DNA of 64,000 bases, taken from Agromyces mediolanus (GTDB lineage Bacteria > Actinomycetota > Actinomycetes > Actinomycetales > Microbacteriaceae). The number at the start of each line of letters is the position of its first letter. The first letter of the stretch is position 1. Under the pieces are notes generated by a model, which made no database searches, was not told where the DNA came from, and saw only the letters and a program-made list of their open reading frames with translations. Shown piece by piece: positions 31,331 to 40,004 of this stretch. Made by a program: the position numbers and the translations under genes. The stretch lies in NCBI RefSeq assembly GCF_023715325.1, contig NZ_JAMBNX010000002.1, forward strand, positions 372,001-436,000, in the 5' to 3' direction.

Positions 31331-32058
31331 TAGAAGCCGCGCAGCAGCGCCTCGGTGCCGATGAGGTGCTCGGCCATGGCCTGCGCCGCCTCGTCGGGGC
31401 TGCCCTTCAGGATCGCTGAGACGATGGCCCCGTGCTGCTCGTCGGAGTGCGCGATGTTCGGCGCGAGCAGCGGGATGCCGTCGAGCAGCTCGTTGATGCG
31501 CATCCGCACCTCGGCGACGAGCGGGGTCACCGACTCCGCCCCGACCACCTCGGCGATGACGAGGTGCAGCCGGGAGTCCGCGACCCGGTAGCCCGCCTCG
31601 TCGGCCTGGCCGCACGCGAGGTGCGCCTGCCAGAGCCGTTCCCGGTCGGCGGCGCTCAGCTCGCTCTCCGCCGCGCGGCGGGCGACCCCGACCTCGACCA
31701 CGGCCCGCAGGGCGAGGGTGTCGTCGAGCGTCCGCCGCTCGATGGGGCGGGGTACGCCGGGGCCCGGCTCCGGCAGCGGATCCGAGACGAAGGTGCCGCC
31801 GTAGCGACCGCGCCGGGCGACCACCCAGCCGGCGTCGGCGAGGGAGCCGATCGCCTCGCGCAGGGTGTCCCGGCTCACCTCGAGGGTCGCGGCCAGCTCG
31901 CGTTCGGCCGGCAGGCGCTCGCCGGGCGCGATGAGCCCGAGCCGGATCGTCTGCAGCAGCCGCTGCACCGTCTCCTCGAAGGCGTTCGCGGGCCGCGCGG
32001 GCCGCAGCAGCAGGCCGGCGTCGAGCATGCCCGCCTGCTCCGCTCCCCGCTCGTCCAT
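31324..32058 (-). CDS. GntR/FadR-type (FCD) transcriptional regulator
   Basis: The 244-residue protein has an N-terminal winged helix (about residues 24-90: LGLIAPGERLPAERELAATLEVSRDTLREAI in order, with the GntR signature) and a C-terminal FCD helical ligand domain with VVEVGVARRAAE and a DSRLHLVIAE segment. These regulators respond to carboxylates or related metabolites. It lies at the distal end of the gamma-glutamyl catabolic cluster, on the same strand, and is its most likely controller. The ATG follows a TAGGCT -10 by 7 nt, so it can be expressed from its own leaderless promoter. Confidence 0.88.
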   Translation of the reverse strand: MDERGAEQAGMLDAGLLLRPARPANAFEETVQRLLQTIRLGLIAPGERLPAERELAATLEVSRDTLREAIGSLADAGWVVARRGRYGGTFVSDPLPEPGPGVPRPIERRTLDDTLALRAVVEVGVARRAAESELSAADRERLWQAHLACGQADEAGYRVADSRLHLVIAEVVGAESVTPLVAEVRMRINELLDGIPLLAPNIAHSDEQHGAIVSAILKGSPDEAAQAMAEHLIGTEALLRGFYG

Positions 32059-32065
32059 GGTTCCG

Positions 32066-32071
32066 AGCCTA
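32066..32071 (-). promoter_or_regulatory. -10 hexamer TAGGCT, leaderless FadR-type regulator
   Basis: The hexamer ends 7 nt before the ATG. It lies partly in the 3' end of the SDR gene. Confidence 0.5.
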
Positions 32072-32857
32072 GAGGGGGGTGACGTAGGCGGCGCTGATGC
32101 CACCGTCGACGAGGAAGGTCGACCCGGTGATGAAGGAGGCGTCGTCGCTCGCGAGGAAGGCGACCGCCGCCGCGAGCTCCTCCGGGTTCGCGAAGCGCCC
32201 GACGGGCACATGCACGAGCCGGCGCTGCGCCCGCTCGGGGTCCTTCGCGAAGAGCTCCTGCAGGAGCGGCGTGTTCACCGGGCCGGGGCAGAGCGCGTTC
32301 ACCCGGATGCCCTGGCGCGCGAACTGCACGCCGAGCTCCCGGCTCATGGCGAGCACCCCGCCCTTCGAGGCGGTGTACGAGATCTGCGAGGTCGCCGAGC
32401 CCAGCACGGCCACGAAGGAGGCGGTGTTGATGATCGAGCCGCGGCCCTGCGCGACCATGTGCCGGAGCGCGGCCCGCGAGCACAGGTACACGCTCTTCAG
32501 GTTGACGTCCTGCACCTTCTGCCAGGCCGGCAGCTCCGTGGTCTCGATGGAGTCGTCGTCGGGCGGCGAGATGCCGGCGTTGTTGAAGGCGATGTCGACC
32601 GAGCCGTAGACCCGGGCGGCCTCGTCGAAGAGGTGGTCGACCTGCGCCTGGTCGGTGACGTCCACCTGCACGAAGAGGCCGTCCACCCCCGCGGCCGCGG
32701 CCGCGCCGCTCGTCGGGTCGAGGTCGCCGATGACGACCTTCGCGCCCTCCGCCGCGAGGCGGCGGGCGGTGGCGAGGCCGATGCCGGAGGCGCCGCCGGT
32801 GATGACGGCGACGCGCCCGGCGAGGCGCTGAGTGAGGTCGAGCGGGGTGACGGTCAT
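32069..32857 (-). CDS. short-chain dehydrogenase/reductase
   Basis: This NAD(P)-dependent SDR of 262 residues has TGGASGIG (about residues 20-27), the NNAG motif, catalytic Ser in NTASF, the YTASKGG tetrad (Tyr and Lys) and a GPVNTP segment. Members oxidise alcohols to aldehydes or ketones. In this cluster it occupies the slot where an alcohol is expected to be oxidised after gamma-glutamylation of an amino alcohol. The putrescine pathway uses an FAD amine oxidase at that step. It is preceded by a 55-nt gap from the aldehyde dehydrogenase. Confidence 0.88.
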   Translation of the reverse strand: MTVTPLDLTQRLAGRVAVITGGASGIGLATARRLAAEGAKVVIGDLDPTSGAAAAAGVDGLFVQVDVTDQAQVDHLFDEAARVYGSVDIAFNNAGISPPDDDSIETTELPAWQKVQDVNLKSVYLCSRAALRHMVAQGRGSIINTASFVAVLGSATSQISYTASKGGVLAMSRELGVQFARQGIRVNALCPGPVNTPLLQELFAKDPERAQRRLVHVPVGRFANPEELAAAVAFLASDDASFITGSTFLVDGGISAAYVTPL

Positions 32858-32912
32858 GGTGCTCCCTGGGGTTTGCGGTGGTCGGATCGGGGCGAAGTGC
32901 GGGCCCGCCGGC

Positions 32913-34268
32913 TCAATCGACGGCGATGAAGACGTTCTTCGTCTCGGTGAAGGCGGCGGGGGCGTCGGGCCCGAGCTCGCGGCCGAGCCCGGACTGCTTG
33001 AACCCGCCGAACGGGGTCGAGTAGCGCACGGAGGAGTGCGAGTTCACGGAGAGGTTCCCGGATTCGACGCCGCGGGCGACGCGGATGCCGCGGCCGATGT
33101 CCCGGGTCCAGATCGAGCCGGACAGCCCGAAGCGGCCCGCGTTCGCGAAAGCGACGGCATCCGCCTCGTCGTCGAAGGGGAACACCGACACGACCGGGCC
33201 GAAGATCTCCTCCGTCGCGGTGCGCGCGTCGCGGGCGGGCGTGAGCACCGTCGGCGGGAACCAGAACCCCGGGCCGTCGGGCGCACTCCCGCGGAACGCC
33301 ACGTCGCCATCGTCGGGCACGAACTCGCGCACCCGGTCGCGGTGCGCCGCCGCGACGAGCGGGCCCATCTCGGTGCCCTCGTCGCGCGGGTCGCCGACCT
33401 TCACCCCCTGCACGGCCGGTTCGAGGAGCTCCATGAAGCGCTCGTAGACGCTCCGCTCGACGAGGATGCGGCTGCGCGCGCAGCAGTCCTGGCCGGCGTT
33501 CTCGAACACGCCGTACGGCGCGGTGGCCGCGGCGCGCTCGAGGTCGGCGTCGGCGAAGACGATGTTCGCGCTCTTGCCGCCGAGCTCGAGGGTGACCCGC
33601 TTCACCTGCGCGGCGCAGCCGGCCATGATCCGCTGGCCGACCTCGGTGGAGCCGGTGAAGACGACCTTCCGCACCGTCTCGTTCGTCACGAACCGCTCGC
33701 CGACGACGGAGCCCTTGCCGGGGATCACCTGGAACAGGCCCTCCGGCAGGCCGGACTCCAGGGCGAGCTCAGCGAGCCGGAGGCTCGTGAGCGGGGTCCA
33801 TTCCGCGGGTTTCAGCACGACGGCGTTCCCCGCCGCGAGGGCGGGGGCGAAGCCCCAAGAGGCGATCGTCATGGGGAAGTTCCACGGCGTGATGACGCCG
33901 ACGACGCCGAGCGGCTCCTGGAAGGTGACGTCGAGGCCGCCGGCGACCGGGATCTGCCGGCCGAACAGCCGCTCGGGGGCGGCCGAGTAGTAGTCGAGCA
34001 CGTCGCGGACGTGGCCGGCCTCCCAGCGGGCCTGGCCGATCGGATGCCCCGAGTTGCGCACCTCGATGGCCGCGAGCTCCTCGACGGCGCCGTCGACGGC
34101 CTCGGCGAAGCGGCGGAGCGCCCGCGCCCGGTCCGCGGGAGCAGCGGCCACCCAGTCCCGCTGCGCCACGGCGGCGGCGGCGATCGCGGCATCCGTCTGC
34201 TCGACGTCGGCGCCCTCGACCACGGTGACGAACTCCTCGTCGGCGGGATTCACGATGGTGTGCGTCAT
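32913..34268 (-). CDS. aldehyde dehydrogenase of the gamma-glutamyl cluster
   Basis: The enzyme (451 aa) is complete: TPWNFPMTIAS, FTGSTEVGQRIM, LELGGK with the general-base Glu, and GQDCCARSR with the catalytic Cys. It resembles aldehyde dehydrogenases that act on gamma-glutamylated amino aldehydes (PuuC-like), though its N-terminus is shorter than most of the family. The ATG overlaps the amidotransferase stop by 4 nt, so the two are coupled. It probably oxidises the aldehyde produced by the neighbouring SDR. Confidence 0.88.
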   Translation of the reverse strand: MTHTIVNPADEEFVTVVEGADVEQTDAAIAAAAVAQRDWVAAAPADRARALRRFAEAVDGAVEELAAIEVRNSGHPIGQARWEAGHVRDVLDYYSAAPERLFGRQIPVAGGLDVTFQEPLGVVGVITPWNFPMTIASWGFAPALAAGNAVVLKPAEWTPLTSLRLAELALESGLPEGLFQVIPGKGSVVGERFVTNETVRKVVFTGSTEVGQRIMAGCAAQVKRVTLELGGKSANIVFADADLERAAATAPYGVFENAGQDCCARSRILVERSVYERFMELLEPAVQGVKVGDPRDEGTEMGPLVAAAHRDRVREFVPDDGDVAFRGSAPDGPGFWFPPTVLTPARDARTATEEIFGPVVSVFPFDDEADAVAFANAGRFGLSGSIWTRDIGRGIRVARGVESGNLSVNSHSSVRYSTPFGGFKQSGLGRELGPDAPAAFTETKNVFIAVD

Positions 34269-35116
34269 GGCGCGGTCCTCTCTGGGGCGGCGGATGCGGG
34301 GGAGGTGGCGGCCGCGTCGGCGGGCACGGCGGCCGCGCCCCGCTCGCGCGCCGCCCGGTGCGCCCGGGCGGCCTCGACGAGCCCGGCGAACAGCCGGCGG
34401 TCGCGGGCGTTCTCCTCCGGGTGCCACTGCACGGCGACGCCGAACGGCGCGGCGGGCAGTTCGACCGCCTCGACGACGCCGTCCTCGCTCCGCGCGGTGA
34501 CGACGAGGCCCTCGGCGACCCGGTCGAGCGCCTGGTGGTGGTAGACGTGCACGGGCAGGGCGTCGGCCTCGCCGACGAGCCCGGCGAGGCGGGACCCGGG
34601 CTCGACGCGTACGGTCGTCTCGCCGAACACGGCGGGTGCGGGCTGGTACGCCGCCGAGCCCACGAGATCGGGCAGGTGCTGGTGCAGCGTGCCGCCGAGG
34701 GCGACGTTCAGCATCTGGGCGCCGCGGCAGATGCCGAGGAACGGCACGCCGTCGTCGATCGCGGCGGTGAGCAGGGCGTCCTCCCAGTCGTCGCGGTCGA
34801 CCCGCGGGGCGCCCGTGCGCTCGTGCGCGGGCTGCCCGTAGCGGGCGGGGTCGACGTCGGCGCCGCCGGCCACGATCAGCCCGTCGAGCGAGGCGAGCAC
34901 CCGGCGTGCGAGCGGCGCGTCCGCCGGCTGCGGCGGCAGCAGCACCGCGATGCCGCCCGCGTCGGTGACGGCGTCGAGGTAGACCTTCGGCAGGAATGAC
35001 GCGGGGACGTCCCACACCCCGGTCTGCGCCTGCTCGAGGTAGGTCGTGATGCCGATGATCGGAGCGTCGGCGCTCGCCGCGGGGGAGCGGCTCGGCTCAG
35101 AGTCGTTCGAAACCAC
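34265..35116 (-). CDS. class I glutamine amidotransferase-like gamma-glutamyl hydrolase (PuuD-like)
   Basis: This is a 283-residue peptidase C26-type hydrolase. The nucleophile Cys lies in GICRGAQMLN, with GGADVDP near residue 84 and the His-Glu pair in VQWHPEE. The homologue PuuD releases glutamate from gamma-glutamyl-aminobutyrate. Here it would free glutamate from the oxidised gamma-glutamyl product. It begins at a GTG that overlaps the glutamine-synthetase-like gene by 20 nt, and the C-terminal 30 residues are an Ala-rich tail. The first 20 residues are poorly conserved, so a slightly later start is possible. Confidence 0.87.
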   Translation of the reverse strand: MVSNDSEPSRSPAASADAPIIGITTYLEQAQTGVWDVPASFLPKVYLDAVTDAGGIAVLLPPQPADAPLARRVLASLDGLIVAGGADVDPARYGQPAHERTGAPRVDRDDWEDALLTAAIDDGVPFLGICRGAQMLNVALGGTLHQHLPDLVGSAAYQPAPAVFGETTVRVEPGSRLAGLVGEADALPVHVYHHQALDRVAEGLVVTARSEDGVVEAVELPAAPFGVAVQWHPEENARDRRLFAGLVEAARAHRAARERGAAAVPADAAATSPASAAPERTAP

Positions 35117-36464
35117 GCACCCGCTCCCAGTCCGTCACGGCCGCGTCGTAGGCGGCCAACTCGACGCGCGCGTTGTTCAGGTAGTGCTCGACGACCTCGT
35201 CGCCGAACGCCGCGCGCGCGATCGCCGAGCCGGCGAAGAGCTCGGCCGCCTCGCGGAGGGTCGCCGGCACCCGCGCGACATCGGACTCGTAGGCGTTGCC
35301 GGCGAACAGCTCCTCGGGCTCGAGCTCCTGCTCGATGCCGTGCAGGCCCGCGGCGATGAGCGCGGCGACCGCGAGGTACTGGTTGACGTCGCCGCCCGGC
35401 ACCCGGTTCTCGACCCGCATGCCATGGCCGTGGCCGACGACGCGGAGGGCGCAGGTGCGGTTGTCGAGGCCCCAGGCGATCGCGGTCGGCGCGAAGCTGC
35501 CCGCGACGTAACGCTTGTAGGAGTTGATGTTCGGCGCGGAGAAGAGCGTGAGCTCGCGCATGGCCGCCAGCTGCCCGGCGAGGAAGTGCCGGAACAGCTT
35601 GGACATGCCGTGCGGGGCGGACTCGTCGGCGAAGACCGCCTCGCCGTCGGCGCCGCGGAGCGAGATGTGGATGTGGCAGCTGTTGCCCTCGCGCTCGTCG
35701 TACTTCGCCATGAAGGTGAGCGCCTTGCCGTGCCGGTCGGCGATCTCCTTCGCGCCGTTCTTGTAGAGCGAGTGGTTGTCGCAGGTGGTGAGCGCGTCGG
35801 CGTAGCGGAAGGCGATCTCCTGCTGCCCGAAGTTGCACTCGCCCTTGACGCCCTCGCAGTACATGCCGGCGCCCTCCATCGAGCGCCGGATGTCGTGGAG
35901 GAGCGGCTCCATGCGGGTGGAGGCGAGGAGGGCGTAGTCGATGTTGTAGTCGCTCGCCGGGGTCAGCTCGCGGTAGCCCTTGCGCCAGGCCTCGCGGTAC
36001 GAGTCGTCGAAGACGATGAACTCGAGCTCGGTGCCGACGAAGGCGGTGAGGCCGCGCTCGGCGAGCCGGTCGAGCTGGCGCTGCAGGATGCGCCGCGGCG
36101 AGGGCTCGACGGGGGAGTCGTCGAGCCAGCGGAGGTCGGCCGTGACGATCGCGGTCTGCTGCAGCCACGGCGCCATGCGCAGCGTCGCGAAGTCGGGGAT
36201 GAGCGCCATGTCCCCGTAGCCGCGCTCCCAGCTCGACATCGCATAGCCGTCGACCGTGTTCATCTCCACGTCGACGGCGAGCAGGTAGTTGCACGCCTCG
36301 ACGCCGTGCGCGGCGGCGTCTTCGAGGAAGAGTCGGGCCGACACCCGCTTGCCGATGAGCCGCCCCTGCATGTCGGTGAACGAGACGATGATCGTGTCGA
36401 CGTGGTCGTCGGCGATCGCCTGGCGCAGCTGGTCGAGCGTGAGGGGTCCCGTAGGTGCCGACAT
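35097..36464 (-). CDS. glutamine synthetase-like gamma-glutamyl-amine/amino-alcohol ligase
   Basis: This type I glutamine synthetase-fold enzyme of 455 residues joins glutamate to an amine with ATP. Metal and substrate motifs are present: GTELEFIVFD, KGECNFGQQE, GNSCHIHISL and NRVPGGDVNQYL with the adjacent ENR. It lacks the regulatory adenylylation-loop Tyr context of true GlnA. Close families are PuuA (putrescine) and Streptomyces GlnA3/GlnA4 (polyamines/ethanolamine). A GAGGAGGAG ribosome binding site precedes the ATG. It heads the operon and is divergent from a permease. Confidence 0.9.
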   Translation of the reverse strand: MSAPTGPLTLDQLRQAIADDHVDTIIVSFTDMQGRLIGKRVSARLFLEDAAAHGVEACNYLLAVDVEMNTVDGYAMSSWERGYGDMALIPDFATLRMAPWLQQTAIVTADLRWLDDSPVEPSPRRILQRQLDRLAERGLTAFVGTELEFIVFDDSYREAWRKGYRELTPASDYNIDYALLASTRMEPLLHDIRRSMEGAGMYCEGVKGECNFGQQEIAFRYADALTTCDNHSLYKNGAKEIADRHGKALTFMAKYDEREGNSCHIHISLRGADGEAVFADESAPHGMSKLFRHFLAGQLAAMRELTLFSAPNINSYKRYVAGSFAPTAIAWGLDNRTCALRVVGHGHGMRVENRVPGGDVNQYLAVAALIAAGLHGIEQELEPEELFAGNAYESDVARVPATLREAAELFAGSAIARAAFGDEVVEHYLNNARVELAAYDAAVTDWERVRGFERL

Positions 36465-36485
36465 TCGTTGCTCCTCCTCGAGTGG

Positions 36486-36508
36486 AATGGTCGGTTGTGG
36501 CGACCATT
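36486..36508. promoter_or_regulatory. operator site 1 of the gamma-glutamyl cluster
   Basis: AATGGTC-N9-GACCATT is a perfect 7-bp inverted repeat. It overlaps the predicted -10 of the glutamine-synthetase-like operon and shares its half-sites and spacing with site 2. Confidence 0.65.
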
Positions 36509-36534
36509 ACATCACGACGAAGCGTCGCTGGGAA
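36506..36534 (-). promoter_or_regulatory. promoter of the glutamine-synthetase-like operon
   Basis: Read on the minus strand, TTCCCA (36534-36529) and TGTAAT (36511-36506) are 17 bp apart. The start point would fall inside operator site 1. Confidence 0.5.
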
Positions 36535-36581
36535 TGGATGCCTCGCAGCCGACCTGGATGTTTCAAGAAGATTTCTTCACA

Positions 36582-36604
36582 AAAGGTCTGTACGGCCGAC
36601 CATT
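36582..36604. promoter_or_regulatory. operator site 2 of the gamma-glutamyl cluster
   Basis: AAAGGTC-N9-GACCATT has the same geometry as site 1 with one mismatch. It lies just upstream of the permease -10, over its -35 region. Confidence 0.6.
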
Positions 36605-36612
36605 GACGCCCC

Positions 36613-36618
36613 TATCAT
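36613..36618 (+). promoter_or_regulatory. -10 hexamer TATCAT of the permease
   Basis: It predicts a leader of about 60 nt with a GGGAG site before the ATG at 36685. No good -35 is seen, which suggests an activator or a relaxed -35. Confidence 0.45.
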
Positions 36619-36684
36619 CGTGGCCAACACACCGCACCCCCGCGCTCGCCCGAACGGCGCGCGCCATGAATGCAAGGGAGCACC

Positions 36685-38271
36685 ATGGCCAAGGACACGC
36701 TCAAGGTGTCGGGCGTCACGTACTCGACGGCCGACGAGGGGTACTTCGAGAAGCGCCGGCTCAAGCGCTCGGCCGGCGTCTGGGGGCTCTGGGGCCTCGC
36801 GGTCGCCGCCGTCATCTCCGGCGACTTCTCGGGCTGGAACTTCGGCATCGACTTCGCCGGCTTCGGCGGCATGCTGATCGCCTTCGCCGTGCTCATCGTG
36901 ATGTACTACGGCCTCATCTTCTCCATCGGGGAGATGAGCTCCGCCATGCCGCACACGGGCGGCGCCTACTCGTTCTCGCGCGCCGCCATGGGGCCGTGGG
37001 GCGGCTTCGTCACCGGACTCGCCGAGACCATCGAGTACGTCGCCACCACCGCGGTGATCGTCTACTTCTCGGCCGCCTACGCCGACGGCATCACGAGCGA
37101 GCTGCTCGGGTTCTCGATGCCGGCGCCGATCTGGTGGGCCATCCTGTACCTCGCGTTCATCGCGCTGAACGCGGCCGGTGCGAACATCTCGTTCAAGTTC
37201 GCGATCGTCGTCTCGATCATCTCGATCGCAATCATCCTCGTGTTCTCGGCGATGGCGCTGTTCTCCGGCCAGTTCTCCTGGGACGCCCTCTGGGACATCG
37301 CGCCCGACGCCGGCCAGACGGCCTTCCTGCCGCACGGCGTGCTGCCGATCCTCTTCGCGCTGCCGTTCGCCATGTGGTTCTTCCTCGGCATCGAGGAGCT
37401 GCCGCTCGCCGCGGAGGAGTCGCACAACCCGGTGCGCGACATCCCGCGCGCCGGCCTCATCGCCCGGGCGACGCTCATCATCACCGGCCTGCTGGTGCTG
37501 TTCCTGAACACCGGCGTCATCGGCGCCGAGGCGACCGGCACCGCGGGGGAGCCGCTGCTCGACGGGTTCCGGGCGATCGTCGGCGACGGCGCGGCCGCCG
37601 TGCTCGCGCTCTTCGCCCTCGTCGGCCTCCTCGCCTCGCTGCAGGGCATCATGTTCGCCTACGGACGCAACATGTACTCGCTGTCCCGCGCGGGGTACTA
37701 TCCGAAGTTCCTCTCGCTCACGGGGTCGCGGCAGACGCCGTGGGTCGCGCTGGTCGCCGGCGCCATCATCGGCTTCGTGGCGCTGATCATCGTGGATCTC
37801 GCGGGTGGCGCGTCGGGCGTCGCCGGTGCGATCGTGCTGAACATCGCGGTGTGGGGCGCCGTGCTCGCGTACCTCATGCAGATGGTCGCCTTCGTGCTGC
37901 TGCGGCGGAAGTTCCCGAACGCGAGCCGGCCCTACCGGAGCCCGTGGGGTGTGCCGGGTGCCGTCGCCGCGGCGGTCATCGCGGGGCTCATCTTCGTCGG
38001 CTTCCTGCTGAACCCGACCTTCGTCCCGGCGATCATCGCGATCGCGGTGGTGTACGTGGTGATGCTCATCGGCTTCGGCGTCTGGGGGAGGCACCGGCTC
38101 GTGCTCTCCCCGGAGGAGGAGTACGCGGTCTCCGGCGGCCTGCACGGCGATCCCCAGGCCGAGGGATACGGCGGCGCGGTCGAGGAGACGCTGCTCGCGA
38201 GCGACGGCGTCGACGAGCCGGCCGAGGGGCGCCCGGCGGGTGGCCCGGGCGGTGCGGCGCCGCTCGGCTGA
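36685..38271 (+). CDS. APC-superfamily amino acid/ethanolamine permease
   Basis: This membrane permease of 528 residues has twelve or so helices. The GVWGLWGLAVAAVISGDFSGWN segment in helix 1 and the LFALPFAMWFFLGIEELPLAAEE segment (each read in continuous order; the second carries IEELPLAAEE) are characteristic of the ethanolamine permease (Eat) group within the APC superfamily. A long acidic, Gly-rich C-terminal tail of about 55 residues follows. It is divergent from the glutamine-synthetase-like operon and shares the pair of operators. It probably imports the amine that the ligase acts on. Confidence 0.87.
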   Translation: MAKDTLKVSGVTYSTADEGYFEKRRLKRSAGVWGLWGLAVAAVISGDFSGWNFGIDFAGFGGMLIAFAVLIVMYYGLIFSIGEMSSAMPHTGGAYSFSRAAMGPWGGFVTGLAETIEYVATTAVIVYFSAAYADGITSELLGFSMPAPIWWAILYLAFIALNAAGANISFKFAIVVSIISIAIILVFSAMALFSGQFSWDALWDIAPDAGQTAFLPHGVLPILFALPFAMWFFLGIEELPLAAEESHNPVRDIPRAGLIARATLIITGLLVLFLNTGVIGAEATGTAGEPLLDGFRAIVGDGAAAVLALFALVGLLASLQGIMFAYGRNMYSLSRAGYYPKFLSLTGSRQTPWVALVAGAIIGFVALIIVDLAGGASGVAGAIVLNIAVWGAVLAYLMQMVAFVLLRRKFPNASRPYRSPWGVPGAVAAAVIAGLIFVGFLLNPTFVPAIIAIAVVYVVMLIGFGVWGRHRLVLSPEEEYAVSGGLHGDPQAEGYGGAVEETLLASDGVDEPAEGRPAGGPGGAAPLG

Positions 38272-38357
38272 GCGGGAAGCGGGATCCCGGCGTGGGGGCG
38301 CCGGGAGGGGTCGGCCGGCGGGGCGCGGGGGGTGCTCCGCCGGCCGGCGCTTCGGGC

Positions 38358-38363
38358 TAGGCT
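38358..38363 (+). promoter_or_regulatory. -10 hexamer TAGGCT upstream of aspA
   Basis: It predicts a leader of about 110 nt, since the aspA ATG with its GGAGG site is at 38483. Confidence 0.45.
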
Positions 38364-38482
38364 CGGTAGAGGCGCGGAACCGCGCCGGTACCACCCGCCG
38401 GGCGACCCTCGGCGGCCGAGGCGATGGAGCCAGCGTGTCGATCTCCGCACACCCGACCCACGAGCGCCGCCTGGAGGCGAAC

Positions 38483-39940
38483 ATGATCGGACCCGACGTC
38501 CCCACCCGAGTCGAACGCGACTCCCTCGGCGAAGGCCGCGTGCCGATCGACGCCTACTGGGGCGTGCACACGCTCCGCGCCCTCGAGAACTTCCCGATCA
38601 CCAAGCGCCCCATCTCCGTCTACCCCGAGCTCGTCGTCGCCCTCGCCTCGGTGAAGCAGGCCGCTGCCCGGGCGAACCGCGAGCTCGGCGTGCTCACCGA
38701 GCAGAAGGCCGCCTGGATCGACGAGGCCTGCCAGCGCATCATCGACGGCGAGCTGCACGACCAGTTCGTGGTCGGGGTCATCCAGGGCGGCGCCGGCACG
38801 TCCACGAACATGAACGCGAACGAGGTCATCGCGAACTTCGCGCTCGAGATCGGCGGCTACGAGAAGGGCCGCTACGACGTCCTGCACCCGATCGACGACG
38901 TCAACCGCAGCCAGTCGACGAACGACACCTACCCGACCGCGGTGAAGCTCGCCATGGCGTTCTCGCTGCGCACGATGCTCACCGAGCTCGACCTGCTGCG
39001 CATCGCGTTCGGCAAGAAGGGGCGCGAGTTCCACGAGGTGTTGAAGGTCGGCCGCACGCAGCTGCAGGACGCGGTGCCGATGACGCTCGGCCAGGAGTTC
39101 CACGGTTTCGCGACCACGCTCGGCGAGGACGTCGACCGGCTCCGCGAGACCATCAAGCTGCTGTCCGAGGTGAACCTCGGCGCCACCGCGATCGGCACCG
39201 GCATCACCGCGGAGCCGGGCTACACCGCGGCCGTGGTCCGCACGCTCAGCGAGATCACCGGGCTCACGCTCGAGTCGGCCCCCGACCTCATCGAGGCCAC
39301 CAGCGACACCGGCGTCTTCATGACCTTCTCGAGCGCGCTGAAGCGCAGCGCCATCAAGCTCTCGAAGATCTGCAACGACCTGCGGCTGCTCTCCTCTGGC
39401 CCGCAGGCGGGCCTCGGCGAGATCAACCTGCCGCCGAAGCAGGCGGGATCGTCGATCATGCCGGGCAAGGTCAACCCCGTGATCCCCGAGGCCGTCAGCC
39501 AGGTGGCGTACGCCGTGGCGGGCGCCGACCTCACCGTCACGATGGCCGCCGAGAGCGGTCAGCTGCAGCTGAACGCGTTCGAGCCGGTCATCGCGCACTC
39601 GCTGCTGCAGTCGATCACCTGGATGCGTCAGGCGTGCTGGACCCTCCGCGTGAACTGCGTGGACGGCATCACCGCGAACACCGACCGCCTGGAGCACATG
39701 GTCTCGACGAGCGTCGGCGTGATCACCGCCCTCATCCCGTTCATCGGCTACACCGAGGCCGCGACGCTCGCGAAGCTCGCGCTCGCGACCGGCCGCCCGG
39801 TGGCGGACCTCGTCGTCGAGGCCGGGCTGATGAGCCGTGAAGAGGTGGAGCGTCAGCTCTCGCCGTCGAAGCTGTCCGGCATCCGACCGATCACGACGGC
39901 CATCCCGGTGCAGCAGCTGCAGGCCGAGCCGAGCGAGTAG
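38483..39940 (+). CDS. aspA: aspartate ammonia-lyase
   Basis: AspA deaminates L-aspartate to fumarate and ammonia. The fumarase/aspartase signature GSSIMPGKVNP is intact, preceded by GTSTNMNANEVIA and by the DDVNRSQSTNDTYPTA block. The VIPEAVSQVAY continuation matches aspartases better than class II fumarases, which have TQCEA there. The 485-residue product starts at an ATG with GGAGG 5 nt upstream. An in-frame GTG further upstream lacks such a site. It may supply fumarate and ammonia and links the neighbouring nitrogen catabolism genes to the TCA cycle. Confidence 0.88.
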   Translation: MIGPDVPTRVERDSLGEGRVPIDAYWGVHTLRALENFPITKRPISVYPELVVALASVKQAAARANRELGVLTEQKAAWIDEACQRIIDGELHDQFVVGVIQGGAGTSTNMNANEVIANFALEIGGYEKGRYDVLHPIDDVNRSQSTNDTYPTAVKLAMAFSLRTMLTELDLLRIAFGKKGREFHEVLKVGRTQLQDAVPMTLGQEFHGFATTLGEDVDRLRETIKLLSEVNLGATAIGTGITAEPGYTAAVVRTLSEITGLTLESAPDLIEATSDTGVFMTFSSALKRSAIKLSKICNDLRLLSSGPQAGLGEINLPPKQAGSSIMPGKVNPVIPEAVSQVAYAVAGADLTVTMAAESGQLQLNAFEPVIAHSLLQSITWMRQACWTLRVNCVDGITANTDRLEHMVSTSVGVITALIPFIGYTEAATLAKLALATGRPVADLVVEAGLMSREEVERQLSPSKLSGIRPITTAIPVQQLQAEPSE

Positions 39941-39948
39941 CGGGCGAC

Positions 39949-39986
39949 GCGAACGGCGCCCCGGCCGAGGCCGGGGCGCCGTTCGC
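39949..39986. terminator. bidirectional terminator between aspA and the FAH-family gene
   Basis: An 18-bp perfect stem (arms 39949-39966 and 39969-39986), closing on the shortest possible loop, separates two convergent genes. Confidence 0.88.
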
Positions 39987-40004
39987 ATGCGGGGGTGGGG
40001 CGGC

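Noticed and set aside
35046..38360. A 1104-codon plus-strand frame crossing the ligase, operators and permease
   Set aside because: It overlaps two recognisable divergent genes and their promoters, and its translation is Arg/Gly/His-rich without any motif. It is a GC-rich shadow frame.
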